DNA from: Allolobophora icterica
Taxonomy: Eukaryota > Annelida > Clitellata > Crassiclitellata > Lumbricidae
DNA length: 64,000 bases
Reading direction: 5' to 3'
NCBI GenBank assembly: GCA_963556255.1
Contig: OY744609.1
Span: forward strand, 14,823,744-14,887,743
The stretch's first letter is position 1, and each line of letters starts with the position of its first letter. Made by a program: the position numbers and the translations under genes. This document shows, one piece after another, positions 49,561 through 62,700 of the stretch. The notes under the pieces were generated by a model. That model worked only from the letters and a program-made list of their open reading frames with translations, had not been told where the DNA came from and ran no database searches.

Positions 49561-50588
49561 ACTTCCCTAGCACCTCTGTGCGTGCGACTGCCGGCTCGCA
49601 TACCGATAGACGCTTTTGAAATCGAACCTCGTGCTAGCATGGTCCGTAAAAGAGGACATTAAAGGCGTGCAATCCACTCCAACGGGGAGCGGCCATGGTG
49701 AAGGATAATCGGATCAATTAATTGGAAAATGGACACGGTCGAGGCCATAGGGTCGCTATAGAAAAACGTGCACATGAAGTTATGAAGAACACTCTGGCGA
49801 CGGTTTCCCTTGGTAACTCGAAATGTAAAACATCAATGCAGATGGTCGGATGATCCAAACACAACAGCCCACTCCCCCAACGTAAGGCGTTTCTAGCTGC
49901 CGTGCTCCTCCAAAAGATCCTCCACACCCTTAGCCGTTGAGGTCCCAACCCATAATTCTGGACAGAAGGACCGCGCTATACCTCAGGAACTGGGTCCACA
50001 GCAGGTCTTAATGCGACCAGAAAGCCTACCCGAACTCTTGTTTAGTTCCCCAGTTTCCCTCTGCCACCACAAATAACCCTGTTCCACTCTCAAACTCTTC
50101 AATAATAGTTGGTACTGTTAGCACAACGATTAAGATCAATACACATAGGACATCAATGCCATCTGTCGGCTATTGATGGGAATCCGGTGGTTGGTTCCAC
50201 GTGTATGCGTGGGCCCACCACTGGTGACTCTTTCAGCTTTACTGTGCATTGTCTTGCCAACTGATGTGATAGTTTTGTTCACAATGACATTTAACATCAT
50301 ACAGGCTAGCGCAAAGAGCGCCTCTGATTTGGTTTTCCCTTTGACACTTCGTACATGCATACACCAAAGACTTCTTTTACGACGTTTCATCATAACGTCA
50401 ATTCTGCTATAATTACATCAGGTAAATGCATTGCACATAACATACCATTACGACCAATTCTTTACACCTGTAGCACTTGAAACGACCACTAATTGATGCA
50501 TTGTGAATGATGACATAGCAGTCACTAGATCAGGTTAAAGGTGAAATGTGGTCACTTTTTAATATAGATTATCTTCACGTAAACTCAC
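49561..50588. other. 3' flank / last intron of ARMC9, terminal exon uncertain
   Basis: The true end of ARMC9 was not found. A phase-compatible frame at 50,026-50,114 (minus; acceptor tgctaacag, stop TAG) is one candidate, but it has no conserved residues. The stretch 50,200-50,350 resembles 62,150-62,250, so part of this is a dispersed repeat. Confidence 0.3.
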
Positions 50589-50743
50589 TAGATGACCTTC
50601 CGCCAGAGCCAGGGCGTGGCAGAGAATCGGAAAATTTTGGTTGAAGGGGTGACATAAGTTCATGACCTCGGCTGCCAGGGCGACCAGAGGGCTCGGGAGT
50701 GCGCATAATCTTTGGGCGAGAAACAAATGGATGATCTGCACCA
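50589..50743 (-). CDS. ARMC9: ARMC9 exon g: Ser/Pro/Arg-rich tail
   Basis: Phase 2-1; acceptor ttgtttcag, donor CTA|GTGAGT. It encodes GADHPFVSRPKIMRTPEPSG, then SRGHELMSPLQPKFSD and LPRPGSGGRSS. Disordered composition. Confidence 0.7.
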
Positions 50744-53700
50744 CTGAAACAATTAATTAATTAATTATATTTATTTACCATACAATTTAAGACCAAAGGT
50801 AATTAAAGAGCAATAACAAAAACTTTTATCATGCCCAAGCACATGATAAAAGCATAAAAGACAAAGAGGAACTGAGTCTGGAGAGAAAAGAGTTTCAGGC
50901 TAGGTCTGAAGGTGACACCAAGTCTAAAGAGCGAATGTTTGCCTAAGGAGTTGTCATACTACCAGTAGTAGTGGTGATGGTAGTAAGGTAGTAGTAACAG
51001 TAGTTTTTGTGAATGAAGATATATTTCTTCTCTCTTTATGGACAAAATGAATTTGTCTATCTTGAGTGCTACCTAAAGGACATTATATTAACACTTCATA
51101 CATGCATACACCAAAGAATCGTTATAAGATGCTTCATTATAACACCAATTCTGCTACGACACAGTAGACAACCTGGATTCCCAAATGAATTTGAGAATTA
51201 GAATCACTTATAGAAAATGAACTTGCTATAACAGGACATCGTTATAAGGTAGTCCTAGATATGACTCCAAAACAGGGTTATAATGGGTTTCTACTGTACA
51301 TACATTTATACATGTAAATAAGAGTTGTGAGCGCATGTGTTTTCGTCTAACGTAAATTAACGTTATTTCTAATGAACTAACCCTGTTGGCTGTCTCTCCA
51401 CTTGCTGCTGTCTTGGTGCTGACTTGGAAAGAACTTCATCTTAAGAACAGAAGAACACTCATATTTTCAATTTGCATTAAAGGCAATGATCAATGAACCG
51501 CTACCGTAAATTGGTCAAACATTCAAATAATGTCTATTGTATGCACTACATTACCATTTCTCATTACTATTTTTTATTATTAATATTATTATTATGATCA
51601 TTATTTATTATTATTATTACTATTATTATTATCACTATTTATCATTATTACTGTTATTATTATTACTATTTTTATTATTATTATTAATACTGTAGGCATG
51701 TAAGTGTGTCTATACACTAAGTTACTGGTCCAATAAAGAGCCTTTTAAGTATTTAATAAGTGTGCTGCCTAGCCTAAGTGGTTGTATAGTTCAATAAGAA
51801 CCAGATTATTACTGCAAGAAAAGTATTATTATTACTATACATAGTAGCAGCAGTAATAGCAGTAGTGGTGATGGTAGTAAGGTGATAGTAGTATTGGTGG
51901 ACATGTGGTGGTGGTTGGTGGTGGTGGTGGTGGTGGTGGTGGTGGTGGTGGTGGTGGTGGTGGTGGTGGTGGTGGTGGTGGTGGTGGTGGTGGTGGTGGT
52001 GGTGGTGGTGGTGGTAGTTGTTTTGTGGTTGCAGATACATTTCTTCTATGGCAATGGATAAAATTTGTTAAAACAATTACTATTGATGTGTACCTCTCGA
52101 ACTTGGTCGACTGCCACTCCTTGTTGGTGGACGCTGAGACCTTGGTCCAGGCGGAGCCGACAGATATGAAGCCCTGAGTAGCACAAACATCAGATACCAC
52201 AGAGATATTAAAATAACTTCTCAATAATGAGTAGACATAATCATATTTAGTAGAAACAGGACTCAAAGGTGTGGCTCAGAGATTGACAGACGCAAGAACA
52301 ACTCCTAAGCTCTTAATCTGAGAACTTCTATAGCACCAATATATAACGCACAAGGCAAAAGTTAATGGCGCTAAGCACGACACATCTTGGCATAGGCTCA
52401 ATACTAGAGGCATTACCCCTTTTTACTTCCAACCTCGTTATATGCTGTATCGTAAAGCATGTCCGCCCTGAAGACTTCGTGTTAATGAATCCACAATGTA
52501 GAATGATTTGTCTACCTGACAGCAGTTGTGTCTCCTATGTTAGAGAGACGATCTGTGTTGGATCGAATGTAACTTGGAGTCACGGGTCTGCGTAAGACGT
52601 CATCAGTAGCCAGGACGTTGTCAAACAGCTGCAGGTGAAGGTAAAACACAAAGGTAAACAACAAAGGTAAAACACAAAGGTAATACGTCATATGGTAAAA
52701 TGGTAATTTGCCATAACGTTACTGCACCGTATTTATGCAAAATACGAATGGTGTCATTAGAAGAAATCATAGTCAAACAAGTTTCTGTTGCATCTAAACG
52801 GGATCTCCTCACGACAAGTAAAGTTCCCCTGTCCTTGTGGAAAGTAGGGGAGGTGTTTTTTTCTTATCTCCAACCCTTGTAGTAGCAGTCGACAAATCCC
52901 AAAAGTACATTCAGCCCGGGCATCACAGGTCTTGCTATTTATTTGCCAGTTTATACCAATACCAAATTATCACCCTTAGGTTACAGAGACATGTACACTG
53001 TACAGTGTATTCAGGAACAACTTTTTTAGGGTTGTTAAATGGAGTTAGCTCAGAAGACTTTAATCCAAAATCGTTGGATTACAGAAAAAATGTTCCACTG
53101 AATTGACCGCTGTTCCGAATTGTTCAAGGCAACTAAATATCACCATAAGAAGTACTGCAAATCTATAGCATATAGAAAACATAGTGTGAAATTTTTCAAA
53201 ATAAGCCTCAATACCCGATGTTTTTGATGTCCAGAAACATCCGAATTCGCATAGTACTTGGCCAAAAACTGGTTGCCAGATAGTTCTCCAGCCTGCTGCC
53301 GCATGACGTCATCATTATCTAAATCTTTCTCCAGTTCTTCCTGGTCCTCTTCGTAGACGTCATCATCATCGTCATCATCACTGTCGTTAGACAGATCTGG
53401 TTCATCACCTGCACACGACATCAGAATCATCACAATTGTCATCATTCTCATCATCATTTAGTGTTGTCTCATAGTGCAGCGATCTTGTAGCCAGATTCCA
53501 TTCTAATTCAATTTTTTATGAACATAGTAGAAGTTTAAACATACATAGCATTATTATTGAATCCAGCATAATAACAAAGCTGCCTCAAATGAGGCAGGGC
53601 CCGGCCCCAATCTAAACAGAGTAGGCCTGCTCACAGCCTGATATGGTAGGGATAGGAACCAAAGTCTCCATTTGAGTAATCTACTGGAAGGCCCAAAGTT

Positions 53701-56700
53701 TTTCAACTGATTGTAGAAGAAAATACAATGTTAGCATAATGTATAATCACTTGCAGAAAAGTTGCTTTCATAACACAGCTTAAGGTTGCTTTTATAACAC
53801 AGCTACTTTGCTTATATAACACAGCTTATAGTGGCTAATATAACACAGCTTACAGTTGCTTATAATTATAACACAGCTTACAATTGCTTTATAACACAGC
53901 CTACAGCTGCTTATATAACAAAGTCAACAGTGGCTGTAATAACAAAGTCCAATGAGGAGAAGCTGAGAGAGCTTGTTAAAAACAACTCCATCAGCTGAGT
54001 ACACACAATAAACTGAAAGAGATTAGGATCAATGACAACACATGTAATGTCAACAATACATAACACGACTTCAATGCACCCTCCACCAACGAAGGTGGGA
54101 GGTTGAAACAGGTGCTCTTCCACTGAGCTGCATATATGCCTCAGGCCAATACTAGAGGTATCTCAAATAAACAGCGTTACCGTTACCATTTCATTCACCT
54201 TTATACCTTCGTGTTTTACCTTTACCTTTTATGCACAGATTGTGTGTTTGTGTGTGTGTGTATATGTGTGTGTGTGCGTCTAGCAGCACTGCATATTTTT
54301 CTATAATGCCACTGAAATAAAATTAATCATTTCAAGTGCAAGTCAAGTCATCGGTAATAAAAGATAAAGCCAAACATCTGAAAAATTCCGCAGATCAATC
54401 ATAACGAGAGGTTTGCATACGTCAACAGCAATGATTGTTCATTAGCTTGCTATGTCCTTTCAGCAGATTATTTTGTCCAAATGCAGAATATCTTTGATAA
54501 TTTCTAACATGTTGGAGTTTACTCTTGCAGAGTTAGTAGGTCAGAATAATTCTTAGTTTCTGCTGTGGATTTTGAACATTTCGGATGACGTTTAGGCTAC
54601 TTCACATCATCTAGGCCTATTTCACTCATCAGGAGTAGGGATGGGTGTCGCAATCGAAGGTCGCCCTGTCGTGTGTTTGCCGTGTGATGATGTCGACCGT
54701 CGACTGCTTGTTCTTTTGTTTGCACTTTGTTTTAACGTGCCTAACTTTTCTATAGAAGATTCACGACGAACTTTGTTTAATTAATAAATGAATTTAATTA
54801 AAGAAACAAATATATACACTAACTCTACGGGAACTTCCACGTAGTATTAAAGCGTTTAGATATTAAATCGGACTATCTCAAATGTTGCTTCGTACAGCCT
54901 AACTACAGATCGTTCTTTCGCGTCAGTCTCTGAATCTGACGGACTAATACTCTGCCGCCGCCGCTGGTCGCTCCTCTCGATGTTGATCGCTCGACCGTTG
55001 TTCTCACGTCGCGCTCGTCAGTAGTACAAGTCCCGTATTCTCCTTTTCCTTCCGTTAAGTAGGAACTTCAGCGTGCATCGGTCAGCCCCCTCCCCACGTC
55101 ATGCTATCGTCAATTAGTGTCAGATTGCTCTTCGAGACGCGGATCGTCGCTCGCCTGCAGCGCGGGCGGTGTCTGGTTACACCATAGCCGCGAGGTGTCC
55201 TATTACACCTTGGCTGTGTGGTGTCCGATTACACCTCGGCCTCGCTGCCTTCATTGTTGACCAAGTGGAGACTGGATTTCGTCCGTCATCATCCTATCTC
55301 GACCGTCAACGACGACTCCATCGTGGTGATGATGACATCTCGTCGTTGTCGTCGATCTCCTCACGCGACACCTCCCTTCCCGGGGGAGGACAAAGCCAGT
55401 CATTGGTTCGCCTCCCGGCCGAGAATGATGTCGTTCCCTCCATCGATTTCCTCCAGACCATGTCCTCGTCGTTCCCATAAAAATACAAAATATCAGCACA
55501 GTTAGAAATTATATTTACAGTTGTCGCGGTGCCTCACATGGTAGTCCGCCTTCTCCTCAATCATAGTCTGGACAAAAGATCAGCGGGAATATTTAGCGCC
55601 CCAGGACGATATTTAAAAGCGATATCAAAGTCCTGGAGTGCCAGAGCCCATCTCGCAAGTTTAGCACTTGTGGGCGTAGAAGCAGTTAGGAAAGTCAAGG
55701 GATTGTGATCAGAATATAGGGTGGTCCTTGACATAAAAATCCAATTCCTAAACTTCTTCAACGCAAAGATTACGGCATACGCTTCGCGTTCCACAGTGGA
55801 CCAACGCGCTTGCGTAGCATCTAATTTAGAACTGGCGAAACATATTGGCCGTTCTGTTCCATCGTCTTGAATTTGGAATAAGCAGCAACCGACTGCTTTG
55901 TCTGAAGCGTCAGTCGATAAACCAAACTCTCTGCCGTAGTCAATTGTCTGCAAACATACAGCGTTATTCAAATCGTGCGTAAGTTTATCTAGCGCATTTT
56001 GGTGTTCAACTCGCCAGGGTATCTTAGCAGGCACCGATTTCTGGGTCAAGTCAGTGAGAATTCTGGCTGTCTCAGCCAGGTTAGGGATGAAGTTCCTAAA
56101 ATAACTGAAGAAACCAATTAATCTCCGTATGTCCTTTTTGGACTCGGGTTGAGGGATTTTCCCTAGCCCTGCGATTTTCATAGGATCCGGTTCAATGCTC
56201 CCTGATCCGATCAGGTGACTTACAAACGTTGTTTGTCGCCTAGCAAACGAACTCTTCTTAATGTTAAGGGTCAGACCCGACTGTTGAATAGTCATTAAGT
56301 ATTTCTCTAGGTGTTTCATGTGATCCGGCCACGTCATCGAGTGTACTGCCATGTCATCCACAAACGTCTCAGTGAAGTCGCGAATGGGATGAAGGACCTT
56401 TGACATGCATCGGATAAAAGAATTTGAGGCTGATTTTAAACCAAAGGGTAGTCGCACAAACTCAAATAGCCCAGCGTCGCATACGAAGGCTGATAACCAA
56501 CGAGAGTCCTTGTGGAGTCCAATCTGGTAGTATCCTTGACGTGCGTCAAAGCAGGATATGAAGTTTGCACTTCCTACCTTCTGTAACACTTCCTGGATGT
56601 CGGGGGTGGGGTATGCGTCACCCGCCGAGAACTTGTTTACATACCGGTAGTCAATGGCCAGTCTTAAACCGCCTTGACCTCCCTTTTTCACCACGCACAC

Positions 56701-59700
56701 AACGGGACTAGCCATTTCACTATGTGAGGGAGTGATGATACCTAGGGCCAAAAGTTCGCGGATCTGCTTCTCCATCTCCGGTTTGAGCAGTTCCGGCACC
56801 TTATAGGCTCGCAAACTCTTCGGCCTGAACTCCGCGCTAACAGTGATTGTGTGTTCTAGGACGGGACAGAAACCTGGTTTGTCCGAGAACACATCTGGAA
56901 ACCTGTCTAACAGACTAAACAGCTGTTTCCGCTCGGGTACCGTTAAGTGTGCAACGGCAGTAGGGTCTACTTGTTCACTGGGCCGTGTCTGACTCGTGAC
57001 GAAGCTACCCACCGCTTCCACGTGACCGAAGTCTTCGTCCTTCTCGAACAGAATGGAGCAATTGTTAATCAATGCTTGCTGTATTCTTTCGTTATATTTG
57101 CGAATACGATTTGCATGTAATAAGCGGCTTTTGCCCCCTATTTCCACGATGTATGTGTAGGGCGATTTCACCTGAGCGATGATGGCCGGGCCTTGCCATT
57201 GGCCCTCCTTCTTTGCTCCTCGCGCTTCCGGTGATTGGATGATGACTTTATCCCCTACTTCGTAACGCCTGTCCATGCTTCTTAAATTGTAATGAGTAGC
57301 ATAGCGCTGCTGTTCCATGTCTGAATAATATTCGGCATATAATTTAGACATTTCAAGGTTATCCCTTAATTGGTCCAAGTAAGCTGCGGCGCCTGCGCCC
57401 AGACTTAATGGAGAATCCCGCTCTCCCGCCCATTCCTCAGAAAGGACAGATAGAGGTCCTTTAGGCAGTGTACCATACACCAGGGTGTAGGGACTCACGT
57501 GGGTGGTTGCCGAGGGGCGTTCCCTTAAGCTCCAAAGCACGTAAGGTAACAGTCTGTGCCATCCCCGCGGGTTTTCTTCTGCCAATTTATGAATCATGGT
57601 CTTCAGTGTGGCATTGCAGCGCTCCACTAGACCTTGTGACTCAGGATGTGCGACTGGCCCAAAGCGTGGTGAGCACCCCATACGATGCAGAAACTCTTGG
57701 GTTAATTTGCTGTTGAAATTCGACCCGTTATCGGACCGAATCGTTTTTGGAAACCCGAAGGTCGTGAAGATTTGCATGTATGCATCACATGTCGCTTTTG
57801 CCGTTAATGATTTCAGAGGATAGGCCATCGGCCATCTTGAAAATTGGTCAACTACCACTAAGGCGTAGTTGTACTCGGGTTTTGGGCTTGTGGGGTCTAC
57901 GTTGGTAACTATAGGCCCTATACAATCTGCCACTAGACAACCGAATCTGGTCTCGTCGTTGCGAGGGATAGGAGTTATGGGGGCTCGCTGCGCCACTCGC
58001 AGCGGCGCATGCCTTTGGCAAATGTCGCAAGATGCACAATATTCCTTCACTATATCCTCCATGTTGGGAAACCAGAAGTTCAGCTTAATTCGGTCCTTAG
58101 TCGTTTTCAACGCCATATGACCTGCGAACGCAGCGTCATGTGCTAAGTTTAAGACCTTGTCTATTCTTTCTTTAGGTAAACACAGTTGTTTTACAGAATG
58201 CCCAGCTATTTTGTCTTTATGAAAGAGATATTGTCTTCAATGAAGAAGTTCTTCGCCCCAATTTTCCCGTGGGCCAAGAATGGTGCTAGTGTCGAACATT
58301 GTGCTTGTTCGGCCGCCATCTTGTTTCTGCCTACTATTGTGTCTTCCTTGGGTGGGGGTGGTATCTCAGGATTGAAGAATAGCTCTTCATTATCCGTTTC
58401 TTCGGGACTGATTTCTCCTACACTCCCACTGTCTGCTTGAGCGACCGTGAAGTAATCCTCGCCTATCAGCGTCCTAAGTCCCTCTACCTCCTCCCCTCTC
58501 TCCTCTTCCTCATTCGTCTCAGTCCTTGCGACCGCCTGCGCTTCTGAAATTTGGTCTATTTCAGGAGCGCTGGCCGCGTGACACGAGTACAACGCTGTCT
58601 CGCGCAGCAAGTCGGCTGTAGTGGGCGTGATAATTAATGGTTCATTAAGGTCTTTAATGAGTGCCGCCCATATCCGAACATCAGGGGCGTAATTTACCTC
58701 CCCCTCCCTGTCCTCGCCGGCCTGAGACCCCTTTAGTCTCAGCCGCACCACGTCCACAATCATTGATTGACCGTTCAGCCCCTTCACCTCTATCTGCTTG
58801 ACCACAGGTAGGTTGAGCGGCCTGATTAGTTCTGCTCGCGCACAATTGTATTCGGCCCCGCTATCTATTAGAGACGATGTCACAGGGAGCCCTGTAATAT
58901 ACACTTTCATGTACTCTCTTACATAAGTCTCCTCCACGTCAATGCAATCCGGGTTTGTCGGCAATGCATGCTGGTCTATCTCTTGTATCAATGGCGGCCC
59001 GTCTTGTCGCGTCTCGCTTTGTCTGTCTGCCTGTCTGCCTTGAGCTCTGGTCACGGTTGGCTGGACCGCACACGCGCTCACCTGCTTGCTTTTAATTTGT
59101 TTGTTCTTCGAGCACAGTTTAGCTCTGTGGTCTGGAGAAAAGCATAGGAAACAAAGGCCACGCTTTCTAATCTCGTCGGGGGTTGGACGTCCGTCTGTCC
59201 TGTTATTTGTCTGTGTCCCTCCCGGTCGGTCAGTCCACGTGTCCGTCTGTTTAGCTGTCGTCTGAGGAGGTGCTGGCGCTTTCGCGTAGCGTGCCTCCGT
59301 CTTGCCCGTGCCTAGACTATGCTTCGTATAGTCATTTTCCCAAGGGTGTGTAGCAGCATAAGTGTCAGCCGCTGCAGCTAACTCTTTGTGCCCTAACCAA
59401 TTCTGTTGCTCTTGACTGAGGATGAAATTCAAACATCCTCTGGGCAACATTTCTTTCATTTTATCTGCAATCAAGAGGCTTGTAACCTCATCAAACGTCA
59501 TTGCCTTGCGATCTTGCAGATAGTAAGAAAGTAAATTATGTAATCTCGAGGCTAACGTTGTGTACGATTCATCTACCGCCTTTTTTGCGTTCATGAATCG
59601 CTCTCGTAAAGAGACTGCGCTCACTTTGAACTCTTTCAACAAGAAGGTTTTTAGCTTCCCGTAATTATCAAGCTCCTCTTGTGTGAGTCTGGCCGTCAAT

Positions 59701-62700
59701 GCTCTGGCCTGATTATCTAGACAGGTCAAGAGTAATCTGCTTCGAAGGTCGTCCGGGACAGCGCAAGAGTCGAATAACCTTTCACAATGCACAAAGAAAC
59801 CAGGGATTTGCGCATGGTCGCTTGGGAATCTAGGTAATAGTCCTCGCAAGCTTTCACTATACGTTTTCATTCGTCCTACGACCGAATGCCTTAAGTTATA
59901 GTCCCTTTCGTCTCTGAGTCTCCTCTCTGCGTCCCTTTCTTCTCGGACTTCCTTCTCTCTCTTCTCTGCCTCCTCCTTTTCTTCTCTCCTCCGCTTCTCC
60001 TCCCGAAGCCTTAATTTCTCTGCTTCCTCTTTCTCTTCTCTCCTCCGTTTCTCCGCTTCCTCTTTCTCTTCTCTCCTCCGTTTCTCTGTTTCCTCTTTCT
60101 CTTCTCTCCTCTGCTTCTCCGCTTCCTCTTTCTCTTCTCTCCTCCGTTTCTCTGTTTCCTCTTTCTCTTCTCTCCTCTGCTTCTCCGCTTCCTCTTTCTC
60201 TTCTCTCCTCCGTTTCTCTGTTTCCTCTTTCTCTTCTCTCCTCACTCTTTCTATTCTCTCCGCTTCCTCTCTCACTTCTCTTCTCAGCCTCGCGGCTTCC
60301 TCTCTCTCGTATTTTAAGCGTTTTAATTCGTATAACGACGTTTGCGCTGCCGAATCGATATTGCTTTCTATGCTACCCGTGCTTACTTCCTCACTTACTT
60401 CTGGCGGTGTCTCCCGTCCAGACACAATTATTTCAGCACTAGCCTCTTGGAGCTGGTCCATACTCATGGAACCCAATTCCTCCTCTCCTAGTCCCATCTT
60501 TATCAGATATGCGACTAGTCTGTGACGGGGCATGTTCAGCATCCTCACTCTTTTCCCTATCGACAACTTATCCATCTTCCAACAGTCCGCTCACTAATAG
60601 AAAAAGATAAGTAAGTTAGAGGAGAGTCACCGTTGGTCAGAAATCAAAGAAAACAACGTCCTAAAATTCCACCACAAATACAACAAGAACAGAACTGAGC
60701 AAAAGGAGCTACGCAAAAGCCTCGGCTATTCGCACACCAATCCTCATCCAGACCTCAACCGCAACCTCACAGATTTACCACGACTACCAGTAAGGACTTA
60801 CCCTCTGAATACGTCGAGCGAGCTCCGTCTTTTGGTATCTTGGCTGATCCGCTGTCCTCCGTTGCCACTCCCGTCCGTCGTTGCTAGCGATGGTCGGTCG
60901 TCCGTTGGCGCTCTTGTTCCTCGTCCTTGCCTGTTGCTGTCGATTGCTTCGAGTCCTTCGTCTTCGGAGTCCGGCACTCGATTTCTCCAGTTGCGAAGGG
61001 TTGTATTCGCCGCTGGTCCCGATCTGTTGAGATTCCTCTTTCCGTTTCCGGTTCCGCTCTTCGTCGTGACGTCTTCAGTTGAAAATCCTGTCGACTGCGC
61101 CAATGTCGCAATCGAAGGTCGCCCTGTCGTGTGTTTGCCGTGTGATGATGTCGACCCTCGACTGCTTGTTCTTTTGTTTGCACTTTGTTTTAACGTGCCT
61201 AACTTTTCTATAGAAGATTCACGACGAACTTTGTTTAATTAACAAATGAATTTAATTAAAGAAACAAATATATACACTAACTCTACGGGAACTTCCACGT
61301 AGTATTAAAGCGTTTAGATATTAAATCGGACTATCTCAAATGTTGCTTCGTACAGCCTAACTACAGATCGTTCTTTCGCGTCAGTCTCTGAATCTGACGG
61401 ACTAATACTCTGCCGCCGCCGCTGGTCGCTCCTCTCGATGTTGATCGCTCGACCGTTGTTCTCACGTCGCGCTCGTCAGTAGTACAAGTCCCGTATTCTC
61501 CTTTTCCCTCCGTTAAGTAGGAACTTCAGCGTGCATCGGTCAGCCCCCTCCCCACGTCATGCTATCGTCAATTAGTGTCAGATTGCTCTTCGAGACGCGG
61601 ATCGTCGCTCGCCTGCAGCGCGGGCGGTGTCTGGTTACACCATAGCCGCGAGGTGTCCTATTACACCTTGGCTGTGTGGTGTCCGATTACACCTCGGCCT
61701 CGCTGCCTTCATTGTTGACCAAGTGGAGACTGGCTTTCGTCCGTCATCATCCTATCTCGACCGTCAACGACGACTCCATCGTGGTGATGATGACATCTCG
61801 TCGTTGTCGTCGATCTCCTCACGCGACAATGGGCTTCTCAACGCGTGGTAAAGTCTCCGATCAAGGATTTATGTAGCTGTCTGCAGTCAGGTGGGAGGGG
61901 AGAGGAGCAATGTTGGTCTTTAGAGTGACACTGACCTTTAGTCATTGGCCGTTCTTTGGTCAAGCGCCCACCAGGTGGCCAATGTCTGCTCTACAAGCAC
62001 CTGGCGGCTCCAGGGATAGCCGGTTGTACTTCGAATGCAGGACTGCTGGGCTGTGGTGTTAGTGTACAGTGGACGTCGACAACTCCAGTTCAACTCGATC
62101 CAGAAACTCTTAACATGATGTGATCTGTCAACTGTGGATAGGAATCTGTTTGGCTCCACCATTGATCACTTTCTAGTTCTCTGTGCATTGTTTTGCTTAT
62201 TGATGAAACTTCTGTGCTTAGTGACATTTGACATCATTTAGACATGGACTGGACAACTGATTAGTTTTCGTGAAAGTGTCGCTACATGAATTTCCAATTA
62301 CAATCACAAATTACAGCAAAACCATAAAATACCTTACAGTGAATTTGACTCGATAGCTTACTGAAAGTATTAAGTCGCTTGATGAGGAAGAGAACGTGCT
62401 TCTTTTCCTCGTCATCTTCATCTTTCACTGAAGTCGTTAGGATTTCCTCCATTCCCTGGATCAAATAAGAAAAACGGTAATGTACACAGAATAACCACAC
62501 TTTGCTCTTTTAATGAAAGTCTTATTGTTTTAATTCAACAGTCCTTTTATTTTCTAATCACCTTGGAGCAGAATGGAGCTGTTTTGGTAATGTAATGTAA
62601 TGGACCACTTATATAGCACTACCTAGAGGTCACTCGCAATGGTGATCTGAAAAGAAAGTACTAGATCACCTATCACCTACACAATAAGACAGCTTTAACT

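Larger units (their letters stand above)
54646..61828 (-). mobile_element. Ty3/Gypsy-class LTR retrotransposon, Gmr1-like (integrase before RT)
   Basis: The two LTRs are both 725 bp, and the element is flanked by ATGGG at 54,641-54,645 and 61,829-61,833. In minus orientation: 5' LTR, primer-binding site, leader, gag-protease ORF, pol ORF in the -1 frame, polypurine tract, 3' LTR. Pol runs integrase, reverse transcriptase, RNase H. This order differs from ordinary Gypsy elements (RT-RNase H-integrase) and is that of Gmr1-type elements, known from deuterostomes. It is inserted in an ARMC9 intron in the sense direction. Both ORFs are open and only four LTR differences were noticed by eye, so insertion is recent. 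Confidence 0.93.

Noticed and set aside
51774..52266. Poly-Gly, poly-Pro and poly-His frames
   Set aside because: A (GGT)n array. The real coding here is the small ARMC9 exon at 52,094-52,173 in another frame.
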